Assembly (NCBI GenBank): GCA_037893245.1
Contig: JBAIAA010000103.1
Coordinates: 806,001-870,000 of the forward strand
DNA: 64,000 nt
Source: Crossaster papposus
Taxonomy: Eukaryota; Echinodermata; Asteroidea; Velatida; Solasteridae
Direction of reading: 5' to 3'
Positions 54,261-64,000 of the stretch are shown here, piece after piece (position 1 is the stretch's first letter; each line of letters opens with the position of its first letter). The notes below the pieces were generated by a model. That model was not told the origin of the DNA and searched no databases. It was given only the letters and a program-made list of their open reading frames with translations. Both the position numbers and the translations under genes were made by a program.

Positions 54261-56161
54261 TGTACGTACTTCCTACCTCTGTCGTCCCTCAACAACGTAA
54301 GAATATTATACATGTTTTGGGGCGCAAAAAAACCCCGATGCTTCCAAAAAACATTGTACGAGGGTGCGTTCCACTCACGCGAAAGTTTCTAACATTGGCC
54401 AACTTTCATGCTACTTCGCTTCGCTCATACGCATGAAAAATAGTTTCACACTCTTGAACAAACGGAGCAGATTGTTACAAATTTATCTTGTTTCACTTGG
54501 TAAAGTCTAATATATTCTACGGTTTTGGTAGTTGTCACTAAATACAGTCTAGATTTAATAATGGTCATAGTCGGGTGAGTAAAACATGGTCTCATTTGGT
54601 CATAGTCAGGTGTTAAGTTGTTACGTGGTGTTATGTTAATGTTGTCATGTCAAGAATGTGTTGCCATAGTCGGTGTCAGGTCAGAAGTTTAGAGGCGCGC
54701 AGGTTAAATCGTTCACCTGTGACTCGTGAGCTAGACGCGGTATTGTTTTGTATTGTTTTGCGTTCTCCAGAGTTGGGGCGAGGCAGCGACAAATTGACAT
54801 TGCGACATCAGTTTTGGCACGGTGTGTTTGTCGTCTTGAGCTGCACAATTTGTGTCATTGAGACCTATGATATTTTGTAAAAAAATAGCTGGCGGTACTT
54901 TTAGCCGCTCTGAGGCAGTTGAAGCTAGCCTATAATCAGCCAAGCAAAATGCTGATGCTTTTCTGAAGATTTCAGACAGCCGACTGTAAGTTTATATTTG
55001 GTGTTTTAAGATGATATTGAATTTTGGAGATAATGTTTTAAAGTAGCATTATTCGTATTATTAGTATTTGATCCTATACAATTTTTCATCAGTTAAACCA
55101 AATGGTATATTTTTTTGAGATATTGAGAAGAGGTTAAACTAGTTTATATTTTCTAGTTGAATTATGGTTTATCAACCTTGAAGCATAATATGAAAAGTTT
55201 TGATCAATTTCCGAAGTATACAAAAATAGACGCTTTTTTCTAGATGTTTGGTTTGTTGCGATATAAAGTGTAAGGATAGAGCCTGCATTTTTTTTGGTGA
55301 AATTTGGTTTCATGTAGATGACCATTGATGAGGCACAATGTTGGTGTTGAAGACATAAACCAAGTCTGGAGTGGAGCAAACGTCCAGCTTGGTCCGTCAC
55401 CGGTCAGCCTGCGACGAGAGTTCGTCTGTGACGGAGACCGGCAGAGTACCCCGAGAATCACCCGAGTGTAACCGGCAGTGAGGTGGGGTTAGTTTTGTAC
55501 GCGAGTGCGTCTGAACAATGAACAATAAACTGTGAACTGTGCAGCTTTGTGGTTAAACCACGCAGTTTAGTGAAAGTGGTCTTGGAAGGACAGTGACAGG
55601 TAGTGAAGTGTAGTTAAGATACGGACCTCTTGCATCATAGAAGTTTTATTGAATGTGTTTATATTGCTGTATTTAATTACCCAGTGAGTGTATTTTCTGA
55701 TTTTGGGTGTTTGATCTGGTCCTGCAAATCATTTAACCGTGTGCACACGTTGTATTCATGGATTTATGTAGACGTGGTCAAGTGTTTCATTTGAGTGGCT
55801 GTAAATAATAACACTTGAGATATATTTTTAATAGATTTGTCTGTTTCAGTTTTATTTAACCTTTGCAGAGGTGACTTTTGTCCGTGACCCACAAAAATAG
55901 TTCTTTTGCTTCGGGAATTCTTTAACACAGATACATTATTTGAATCTCTAATATTTTATTAGCATGGGATTGGGGTTAGGCTCAGAGTGCAGAGTACACT
56001 TGGCTCGATTCATTCAAAGTGCAATTTTATGTAATCCGTTAACATTTTTCATTAATAATATTAATATTATAAAGTTGCCAGAAAAAGGTTCCACGTTGGA
56101 ACGTGGCCCTCTCGGCCCTTCGGTCTCTGTCCGGTTATCTATTTTATTTCAGATCGAAAAA
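54261..56161. other. No gene recognised
   Basis: A terminal-type motif GGGTGCGTTCCACTCACGCG lies at 54363, and ATGAAAGTTGGCCAA-like sequences follow. Frames of up to 94 codons show no domain. The block GGCCCTCTCGGCCCTTCGG at about 56103 belongs to the DIRS-A' end. Part of this may be the left end of DIRS-A' or an unrecognised LTR, but I see no boundary. Confidence 0.35.
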
Positions 56162-56762
56162 TAAAAAGGCACATAATACATGTAGTTTAAAATATATCTT
56201 CCGTTTTGTAACATAGCTCTCACGGCCTTTTAGACTTCCGGACATTATTATTAACATAGAAATCTTTCAACTGTTTCACTTTGGAACCTGGCCCTCTCGG
56301 CCCTTCGGACACTGTCCGGAACCATTATCAAAGATAACATTTATAATACATCGCAATAAGTAGTACATTAATTTTGTAATAAAATAAAGATTCAAACATA
56401 ATACCACATCATTTTCACGTCGAATTTTGTAGGCAAACGTGATACGTATACACGGCGTGATACAACATTGCCCTGGGTACGTTGTATAGACAGTGCCAGT
56501 TCGTGAAATCTTTTTCACAGCGCGCACCCGCAACTTCGTTTTCACGAACTGACACCGAGTGTACTGTCACTTCGTGGAACCGAAAAACGCCAGAATGGAC
56601 TAATTTTTGCAAAACTCCCAAATAAAAATCAGAAAATTAACATGATTCAAGAAAAAACAACTTCGCCATGTTATACTACATGGCACAAAATGATATATTC
56701 GGCAAAAATTTGTTTTTCAAATTTCTTGAATTATTGTGTGTGCACATGTGATGCAGATGGTG

Positions 56763-57210
56763 TCAGTTCGTGGTGTCGGTGACGAATTGTTGAATGTGAC
56801 TTGCCTTCATTTGTGCCATTTCATCATGCCGGAAAAGGAGCGTAAATTTAAGGATAACATAACAAGCCGTTCTAAGTTGCATCAAATTGCAATTAGAATT
56901 AGCGAAGAGTCTTGCAATCAATTGGACTGTGTCAAAAGAAATTGGTTCTTTTTGCTGAGGTGGTTTGTGTAATTTACGCTTTTGACAAACGACAAGAGTT
57001 TGCACTATTGGGGTGTCGACAGGATTTGGAGTACAGTAAACTAGTGAATGCAGCCATTTAATAGCCGATGCCGCTGTAATGACGGTGCTGTCTGATGTAG
57101 AGACAGACGCCTTATCGACAATATAAATAGCAATGAATTCTTCTCTGACTGGCAACCTTACTGGAAGTTCCAGTTTTCAAAGCCACAATATAAATTCGCG
57201 ACATTTATAA
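56763..57210 (-). pseudogene. DIRS-A' tyrosine recombinase, N-terminal fragment
   Basis: Same protein as at 600-1050. Here the 1-bp difference keeps DEMAQMKASHIQQFVTDTTN in frame. The catalytic residues beyond this point are missing. Confidence 0.8.
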
Positions 57211-57379
57211 AGGTAAGAATTGAAAGTACCGCCTGCCTTGGTCATCAACATAATCTCGAAAGAGACGCATCTTGGAACCTTGAATTTGCTGAGGAAATTC
57301 CGACCAAAAACTATGTCGAAAAACTATCTAATACACATAAAAAACAAATAGAAAGTTTTCATTAGTTCAATGAGATGTA

Positions 57380-57453
57380 ATAATAATAATAATAATAATG
57401 AGATTTGTAAAGCGCACATATCCACCCTGCAGGGTGCTCAAGGCGCTGATGTA
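57380..57453. mobile_element. 74-bp insertion unique to DIRS-A', with GATGTA target duplication
   Basis: GATGTA at 57374-57379 and 57448-57453 flanks an (AAT)n run followed by GAGATTTGTAAAGCGCACAT and GGTGCTCAAGGCGC. Read on the minus strand this is a short LINE 3' end with an (ATT)n tail, so it is probably a strongly 5'-truncated LINE or SINE insertion. It is absent at the matching place in DIRS-A (1214-1219). Confidence 0.88.
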
Positions 57454-57469
57454 TCAGCTCCTACTTTGC

Positions 57470-58200
57470 TTTTGAATATAATTGAACCTATGAGAGAATG
57501 CTTGTTTCGTCCTAACGTGAGATTATTGTATCCCGACACAGAAATGAAGGCTTTAATACCGGCCTTGTAAGATGACCATCATAGTAAAGGCCAAAAGGGG
57601 GGAAGAGGGTCACCAAGGAAAGACAAGTACTCCTTTGCATTTACACATTAACAAGTGACGCAGAACGTTAGGAATAAGAAGTACTGGCTGAACTAAACGA
57701 CAGTTTTCGTTGTCCAATTTTGTGAAAAAGCATCGACTCCAGAGGATCCAGGGTTCCAAAATGTTGAAAAGAATCTTGGTAATTTGGCGTTATAATAGGT
57801 TGCGAAACAATCTACTGTAAATGGACCCCATAGATCGGTAATGGTGACGAAGAAATCTTCAGAAATTGACCAGTCATCCAAGTCAACTAGTTTACTGCAT
57901 GATGAAATCGGTTTGTTCATTTGCTGTTCTGGGAATCCACTGTACTTCTAATCTGATGTTATTATGATGTTACGAAGTCAGCTCGATTCCAGCCGACATC
58001 ATAACAGACAACGAAACCAAAATTAAGAAAGGAACACTAAAATGAATGAGGATTGGAATCAAGGGGTTTTAACGAAATGAAATTAGATTATTTTAATATA
58101 CAATTCACCAATTTACACATAAACCAGTATTAATTAACAGATGCGGAAAACAATAATTTTTACATTATCAAATACCCTAAATTATACATTTGATTGGCCA
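57470..58200 (-). pseudogene. DIRS-A' linker segment
   Basis: 57920-57693 repeats the LDDWSISEDFF and ITDLWGPFTVDCFA frame of DIRS-A. From about 57970 rightward the shared inserted block begins. Confidence 0.7.
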
Positions 58201-58331
58201 TGCTGAGAGGGGAGGTACCTCCGTCGGAATCCCGACATCGAGTTTTCTGGGGAACAGTTCGGAAGCCGCGAGAGAGTTCTTGTCATGATGGAATCTTGAT
58301 CGGCGACCTCCGAAGCTGGACCTTAGAGTGA

Positions 58332-58880
58332 TGGAGAACGGTACGGGTGCGGAGAACGGTACAGGTGCGGAGAACGGTACACGTGCGGAGAACGGTACAC
58401 GTGCGGAGAACGGTACACGTGCGGAGAACGGTACACGTGCGGAAAACGGTACACGTGCGGAAAACGGTACACGTGCGGAAAACGGTACACGTGCGGAAAA
58501 CGGTACACGTGCGGAAAACGGTACACGTGCGGAAAACGGTACACGTGCGGAAAACGGTACACGTGCGGAAAACGGTACACGTGCGGAAAACGGTACACGT
58601 GCGGGGAACGGTACACGTGCGGGGAACGGTACAGGTGCGGGGGAACGGTACAGGTGCGGGGGAACGGTACAGGTGCGGGGGAACGGTACAGGTGCGGGGG
58701 AACGGTACAGGTGCGGGGGAACGGTACAGGTGCGGGGGAACGGTACAGGTGCGGGGGAACGGTACAGGTGCGGGGGAACGGTACAGGTGCGGGGGAACGG
58801 TACAGGTGCGGGGAACGGTACAGGTGCGGGGAACGGTACAGGTGCGGGGAACGGTACAGGTGCGGGGAACGGTACAGGAG
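58332..58880. repeat. 18-bp minisatellite, about 30 units
   Basis: Same unit as at 2098-2590, but with about 14 CACGTG-type units instead of eight and a different order of 18- and 19-bp units, so the array has changed length since the copies separated. The long frames across it are artefacts. Confidence 0.95.
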
Positions 58881-59361
58881 TAGACCGGATCAATGGGGTG
58901 TGTTTGGGCTATAGTCGACCAATCTACGAGGTGTCATAGCTGAAGGACACACCGGCGGAATCGGCACCATTATTGCTGGCCCAAGCCAAGCCAGCGGTCA
59001 TTGTACGGCCGTCGTGTGGGCAAGAGACCGTGCCCAGTGCAGGTAGCGTCGGGCAAGGTACCGCCAGATCAGCGGCATCAGCCACACACAGTCCCACGAC
59101 CGCACCCCAGACGACTGAAGATCAGAATTACGTTAACAACGAATTTCCAGTGTTTATAAGTCCGGTGGGAAATTCCAATGTCCATTGCAATGCTCCGAAA
59201 TGTTGCTGGACATCTGCGTAAATTCTCCAGACCAGGTACAAAAGTTTGTCGCAACAAAAGCGGGGAACGTCAGAATAGCGCGGACTCTCGAACTTTACAT
59301 AACTCAATTTGCATGTACATAAAACTTTAAATTACTTAAATTACTTTACGAATTCTTAACA

Positions 59362-60251
59362 ATGAAGACAAATTGAAAATATATCTAAAGAAATCTTATG
59401 TAGTTCATACTACCGACCTCTACAATGTGAGCTGCTGATTGGCTGTCTGTAAATAATTTAAGTTTAGAGTTTGATATTAGCGGCAAGAATGGCATAAGGG
59501 CAAATAAGAATGTGTTTAATTCTCGCCAAGTGGAGCTTTTGAAGGATTTGTTTTCTGTCCAATGCTTGTGAGCTACATGTACATCGTTACATATAATGGA
59601 CCCAGCTCCTTTTGCACTGGCATCGCAGCACATGATCTTGTTGACTACAGAGTTCTGGAAAATATAGCTGACATTTTAGGTTGGCGACATGAGTTTTCCA
59701 AAAGTTGATTTCTGAATTACAAAATTCGTCTAATGTGATCTCTTGGTCTTCTGCAACAGCCAATTGGGAGTGACGAGTCATAAGCCTAGAAATGTTCCCT
59801 ACTACTGGACCTAACGATATTATTTGGCCAACAAAGGAATGTAATTTCCGTATAGGGAGTAGTTGCCTTAACTCGGACACTGTGGATATTATCTTCTGTA
59901 TACGTCTATCTATACCTGTAATGTTCCAGCTGCGGTATCCCATTTCAAACCTAGCCACTCACAACTTGTAGATGGAACCCAATTACTCTTCTGTATATTG
60001 GATACAAATCCAGCTTTGATCAAATCTGATTTAATTTGTTCAGCTACTTCCTGTGCATGCTTTAAGTTAGCAGAGTGATCAGAGGAAATGTTAGGTACAA
60101 CACAAAATCCGTCGTCCAGATAAACAGCAATTGAAATGCCGTTCATCCTCCAATGAGTTACAAGTGGTTTCAAGATCTTGGTGAAAATATATGGGGCACA
60201 AGAAAGACCAAAGGGGAGAACATTAAACTCAAAGTACCTTATCACATTGTC
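59362..60251 (-). pseudogene. DIRS-A' RNase H and part of the reverse transcriptase
   Basis: It encodes the same motifs as DIRS-A (VLPFGLSCAPYIFTK, AVYLDDGFCV, LPIRKLHSFVGQIISLGP, MCCDASAKGAGSIICN). A 1-bp insertion near 59680 adds a frameshift not present in DIRS-A. The RT is cut at NVIRYFEF by the LINE-C insertion. Confidence 0.88.
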
Positions 60252-60252
60252 A

Positions 60253-63200
60253 GCGCCTAACAAGCTGCCACTCAAATCAGCTCTGCAAATTTTTGCCAAT
60301 TTCTTTGTGTTTTGCTTCATTTGTGTTCTCACTCTTATACCACTGGATTTGTTACAACACCAGGAATCTGCTGGACTTTTTCTGTGCATCTTGGAGTCAT
60401 CTATGATGTGAAATTGGTGATTTTCTGTTGGATTTTTGCTGAGTCACATCGAGAAATTTGCTGTACAGAGCTAACACACACATTGGTGGTTGCATTGCTG
60501 TGCGGTCAGCCATCACCTCCATTACATAACACTGTTTATTATGCCCAGCTGTGGACAATGGAGGTCAGCTTCCTGTTTATTCTCTCCCTGCTTGCTGGAC
60601 CACTGTGCTCCAATGACTCATCTGTGGTCAGCTTTCAGCAATCAACATCAACTGTGTACAGTGCATGCACTATGCCAAAGACATTAAAATCCATCCAACA
60701 TCGAAGATACCTTAAATGCCCTGTTCCTTACTATGACAACTCACCAGCTAGTTTTCACTTGGAAATTGTGATCTTTGGTGACATTGCTCTAAATCCCGGT
60801 CCTGATGCTGAAAATAATTCGAACTCGGAAACCAGTCTGAAATCTTCAATTTCCTACTCCCGTAACAAGCTTCTTAGTCTGCGTTATGCCCCATCTACAC
60901 GTGCTACAACTTTACCTTCATGCCCTATTGAGTTACAGAATCTCGGACTTTTTGTAAATCCCAACTGTATTTACCAACCTACACATCGTGGTAAAAAAGC
61001 GGGTCGCCGTAGAACAGTTCACCAATCACTACAGCCTGAACCCACACACCCATCTGTTCCAGCACCAGTGACTCACGCCAAATCCCAACTCAGCTTTTGT
61101 GTTTTAAATACACAGTCCATCTGTAACAAGTCTGAAGACTTCGTGGATTTTGTTCTGCAGAAAAATCTAGACCTTGTTGCTGTGTCTGAAACATGGCTGA
61201 GACCAGGTGATGACCTAACATGTCGTCAGTGTACCCCTGCTGGCTACTATTTTCATCAAATTCCTAGACCTCACAAGACTGGAGGGGGAGTTGCAATACT
61301 TTACAGATCCAGTTTATGTGTCTCTGTGAAAGATAATAACATCCATTACACAACTTTCGAATCTCTTCATGCTGAAATAACAGGAAACTCAAAATCTGTT
61401 CGCCTCGTCGTTTTATACAGACCCGAAAGAGATGCCAACGGCCATCATGTGACTTTTTCAAGTTTTCTTCAAGAATTTGAGAATTTGATTTTGGAATATC
61501 TCCTACACCCATCTGACATCATCATCACCGGTGACTTCAACATTCATGTTGATGACATCCATAACACCAATGCAAACCAATTCAAGCATTTGCTATCGGC
61601 TTATGGCCTTATCCAGCATGTCACGGAGCCGACTCATCGTCTCGGTCATTGTCTGGACCTTGTAATAACTCGTGATATCACCCCACCTGCTGTCTCTAAC
61701 ATTACGATTCTACCTGGATTATCAGACCATTATGCAGTTATGTGTAATTTGAGCCTGTGCAAGCCCAACATCCCAACCATCACTGTAAAGACCCGACAGT
61801 GGAAAAACGTAGATCTTCCTGAAGTGTTCCGGGATATAGGAACTCATTTGGAAAAATTAAACCTCGATCATGACGACTTGAATGTATATGTCAGCCAATA
61901 CGAAAGTACTGTCCGTGACATCTTGGATTTACACGCACCTTTGAAAACAAGATCTGTCAAGGTCCGAACTGAATTTCCTTGGTTCAATGATGACATTAGA
62001 GCTGCAAGAAAGATTCGTCGTCAACTTGAGCGAAAATGGCGGGAAAACGGAAAACTTGAATCACACCGACGAGAATATCGCAACCAATGTAATGTGGTTA
62101 GGAAATTGATCAACCAGGTGAAGATTACCCACTTCACATCCCAAGTTCATGAATCCTCAGGAGATCAAAAGAAGCTCTTCAAGATAATTGATAAACTGTT
62201 GCTGAAACCCAGAACCCCTGTCCTTCCATCCAACTACAATGATCAGGATCTGGCAAATGAATTCTCCAAGTTCTTTGTCACCAAGATTTCAGACATCCGC
62301 TCATCATTCTCATCGGCCCCTTGTGACATGCGCCAGACATCGCCACATCTTCACCAAGACTGTAGACTCTATGTGTTTGAGCCTACCACTGCTGCTGAGA
62401 TTCAAAGAATTATCATGAAATCTCCTACAAAATCCTGTGAACTGGACCCAGTATCAACATCCATGATAAAGCAGAACATTGATACATTTGTTCCGTACAT
62501 CACTGCACTTGTAAACAAATCTCTCAGCTCCGGTCACTTCCCCGATAGCCTCAAGATTTCCTACATCAGGCCGCTCATCAAGAAACCCAACCTGGACAAG
62601 GAGGTATTCAAAAACTACAGACCAGTTGCGAACTTAAAGTATCTCGGAAAAGTCATTGAACGAGTAGTTTCATCACGCATTCGCGATCATATTGATGCTT
62701 TCAACCTGTCCGACACGTTCCAGTCGGCATACAAGCCTTTCCATGGGACGGAAGTTGCACTAGTCCGTGTGAACAACGATATTCTTTCAGCCATGGACAA
62801 TGGAAACCTTACAGCACTAGTCCTATTAGACTTGAGTGCCGCTTTTGACACTGTTGACCACAACATCCTCCTCTCCCGGCTTCAGAATTACCTCGGCATA
62901 CAGGACACAGCCCTAGCATGGTGCAATTCTTATCTCTCCAATCGAACTCAGCACGTGTGTATCGGCACTGCAATATCAGACCCGGTTGTCTTGAACTACT
63001 CTGTGCCACAGGGGTCAGTACTGGGCCCACAGTGGTTTACGCTGTACACTTTGCCAATTCGTGACATCATTTTAAAATTTAACCTGAATTACCATGTCTA
63101 TGCGGACGACACTCAGCTATACATCACGTTTAAATCTTCTCGAGAACATGCCAATGCCTCCATTGAAAGACTTGAGAAATGTATCCAAGAGATTCGCCAC

Positions 63201-64000
63201 TGGACGCAACAGAACTTCCTGAAGTTAAATGACGACAAGACAGAGTTCCTTTTATTTGGATCACGTCAACAATTATCAAAAGTTTCAGTGCCATACATTT
63301 CCATCGGTGATGCTCAGATAGCTCCCTCGTTGCAGGCTCGGAACTTGGGTGTTATTTTTGATTCGTCAATGACACTTCAACCACACATCAACAACGTCAT
63401 TCGTCTCTCAACATTTCACATCAGGAACATCGGTAAAATACGCAAGTTTTTGGACAAGAGCGCTACAGAAAAAGTAATTCATGCATTTGTCACTTCTCGC
63501 CTTGACAACGGCAATGCCCTTTTCTATGGTCTTCCGCATAACCAGATTGCTCGTCTCCAACGCCTCCAAAACACCGCAGCCCGCATGGTTACACTCTCTA
63601 AAAAATCCTGTTCCATCACCCCCATCCTGGAACAACTTCATTGGCTCCCTGTCTCTCAACGAATAATCTTCAAGCTTATGCTAATTGTCCACAAAGCACT
63701 CAATGGCAAGGCTCCCCATTACATCTCAGAACTTCTTCAAGTTTACACTCCATCAAGGAACCTACGATCCAGCAACATGCTTCTCCTCAAGGAATCCAAG
63801 TCACGACACTCGTGGGGCGACAGACGTTTTTCTGCAGCTGCACCACACATCTGGAACTCTTTACCGCTTAATCTTAGATCTTGTCTGTGTACAACAAAAT
63901 TCAAATCACTTCTCAAAACTTATCTCATGTCTCAGGTTTTCAAGAACTAATTTATTTGTTCCTCTCATTTGTTATTGTTTCTTTCAAGTTAAATATTACT
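60253..64000 (+). mobile_element. LINE-C: apparently full-length, intact LINE
   Basis: It begins within the DIRS-A' RT (sequence departs from DIRS-A after CACATTGTCA at 60252), has a leader of about 60-300 bp, one long frame and a 3' untranslated region that leaves the window. No stops or shifts are seen. It is inserted opposite in orientation to the DIRS coding strand. The protein architecture matches L2/CR1-group LINEs. Confidence 0.9.
60312..63950 (+). CDS. LINE-C ORF2-like protein: NPGP motif, endonuclease, reverse transcriptase
   Basis: A 1212-codon frame. The natural start may be the Met at 60558 (residue 83), which begins MEVSFLFILSLLAGPLCSND, a convincing signal peptide. GDIALNPGP at residues 156-164 (Asn codon at 60792) is a 2A-like ribosome-skipping motif with Ala in place of the usual Glu. 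Endonuclease: FCVLNTQSICNK, LVAVSETWLR, GGGVAILYR, IIITGDFNIHVDD and SDHYAVMCNL. RT: YIRPLIKKPNLDK, LVLLDLSAAFDTVDHN (motif A), SVPQGSVLGPQWF (motif B), HVYADDTQLYITF (motif C) and ARNLGVIFDSSM. The C-terminal region has LQRLQNTAARMV and WNSLPLNLRS. All catalytic residues are present. Skipping at NPGP would release a secretory-pathway peptide and a separate enzyme. Confidence 0.93.
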   Translation: MLHLCSHSYTTGFVTTPGICWTFSVHLGVIYDVKLVIFCWIFAESHREICCTELTHTLVVALLCGQPSPPLHNTVYYAQLWTMEVSFLFILSLLAGPLCSNDSSVVSFQQSTSTVYSACTMPKTLKSIQHRRYLKCPVPYYDNSPASFHLEIVIFGDIALNPGPDAENNSNSETSLKSSISYSRNKLLSLRYAPSTRATTLPSCPIELQNLGLFVNPNCIYQPTHRGKKAGRRRTVHQSLQPEPTHPSVPAPVTHAKSQLSFCVLNTQSICNKSEDFVDFVLQKNLDLVAVSETWLRPGDDLTCRQCTPAGYYFHQIPRPHKTGGGVAILYRSSLCVSVKDNNIHYTTFESLHAEITGNSKSVRLVVLYRPERDANGHHVTFSSFLQEFENLILEYLLHPSDIIITGDFNIHVDDIHNTNANQFKHLLSAYGLIQHVTEPTHRLGHCLDLVITRDITPPAVSNITILPGLSDHYAVMCNLSLCKPNIPTITVKTRQWKNVDLPEVFRDIGTHLEKLNLDHDDLNVYVSQYESTVRDILDLHAPLKTRSVKVRTEFPWFNDDIRAARKIRRQLERKWRENGKLESHRREYRNQCNVVRKLINQVKITHFTSQVHESSGDQKKLFKIIDKLLLKPRTPVLPSNYNDQDLANEFSKFFVTKISDIRSSFSSAPCDMRQTSPHLHQDCRLYVFEPTTAAEIQRIIMKSPTKSCELDPVSTSMIKQNIDTFVPYITALVNKSLSSGHFPDSLKISYIRPLIKKPNLDKEVFKNYRPVANLKYLGKVIERVVSSRIRDHIDAFNLSDTFQSAYKPFHGTEVALVRVNNDILSAMDNGNLTALVLLDLSAAFDTVDHNILLSRLQNYLGIQDTALAWCNSYLSNRTQHVCIGTAISDPVVLNYSVPQGSVLGPQWFTLYTLPIRDIILKFNLNYHVYADDTQLYITFKSSREHANASIERLEKCIQEIRHWTQQNFLKLNDDKTEFLLFGSRQQLSKVSVPYISIGDAQIAPSLQARNLGVIFDSSMTLQPHINNVIRLSTFHIRNIGKIRKFLDKSATEKVIHAFVTSRLDNGNALFYGLPHNQIARLQRLQNTAARMVTLSKKSCSITPILEQLHWLPVSQRIIFKLMLIVHKALNGKAPHYISELLQVYTPSRNLRSSNMLLLKESKSRHSWGDRRFSAAAPHIWNSLPLNLRSCLCTTKFKSLLKTYLMSQVFKN

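Larger units (their letters stand above)
56162..60252 (-). mobile_element. DIRS-A': near-identical copy of DIRS-A
   Basis: Aligned by eye to 1-3960, it differs by few substitutions plus a 1-bp deletion near 56811, a 74-bp insertion at 57380-57453, about three more minisatellite units and a 1-bp insertion near 59680. It shares the inserted minisatellite block. The copy stops at 60252, where LINE-C interrupts the RT; the remainder of the element must lie beyond the window. Confidence 0.92.

Overview
The window is eukaryotic and almost certainly from a marine invertebrate animal. It has one multi-exon gene with GT-AG introns, DIRS-type (tyrosine-recombinase) retrotransposons, CR1/L2/jockey-like LINEs, a Helitron and many short or long fold-back DNA elements. 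The gene resembles deuterostome membrane phospholipase B1, and this mix of elements would suit a lancelet or a similar animal. The sequence alone does not fix the species. No prokaryotic operons, CRISPR arrays or confident tRNA/rRNA genes were seen.

Layout. 1-5119: a decayed DIRS element on the minus strand (DIRS-A), cut by an insertion holding an 18-bp minisatellite. 5120-13658: repeats, small inverted-repeat (MITE-like) elements and a 5'-truncated LINE reverse transcriptase (9715-10959). 13659-24473 (minus): twelve exons of a phospholipase B1-like GDSL lipase, which join into one 347-codon frame; its introns are full of fold-back elements, including an 893-bp palindrome. 24453-28393: a 2-kb tandem duplication whose left edge falls inside a lipase exon and which carries arrays of the palindrome TGACGTCA. 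28394-33150: repeat debris. 33151-43270: a three-level nest, with DIRS-B (plus strand) interrupted by a LINE (LINE-B), itself interrupted by a non-autonomous Helitron (37431-40064) whose removal restores the LINE frame exactly. 43340-46021: two long inverted-repeat elements. 46032-47704 (minus): an unrecognised GC-rich, basic reading frame split by an 800-bp DNA transposon with a 9-bp target duplication. 47705-51833: fold-back elements and a 64-bp tandem repeat. 52011-54260: DIRS-C, deleted down to its ends and an intact-looking tyrosine recombinase. 54261-56161: nothing recognised. 56162-60252: DIRS-A', a near-identical copy of DIRS-A in the same orientation about 56 kb away. 60253-64000: LINE-C, with an intact 1212-codon frame, inserted into DIRS-A'.

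How it works together. The only clear host gene is the lipase; it keeps the GDS, GxND and DxxH catalytic blocks and is probably functional. Nearly everything else is mobile DNA at different stages of decay. LINE-C looks competent and DIRS-C keeps a usable recombinase; the other elements carry stops or frameshifts. The points most worth following up are the NPGP (2A-like) motifs behind signal-like segments in both long LINEs, the Helitron with YY1-like sites at its head, and the concentration of long hairpins that could feed small-RNA pathways.
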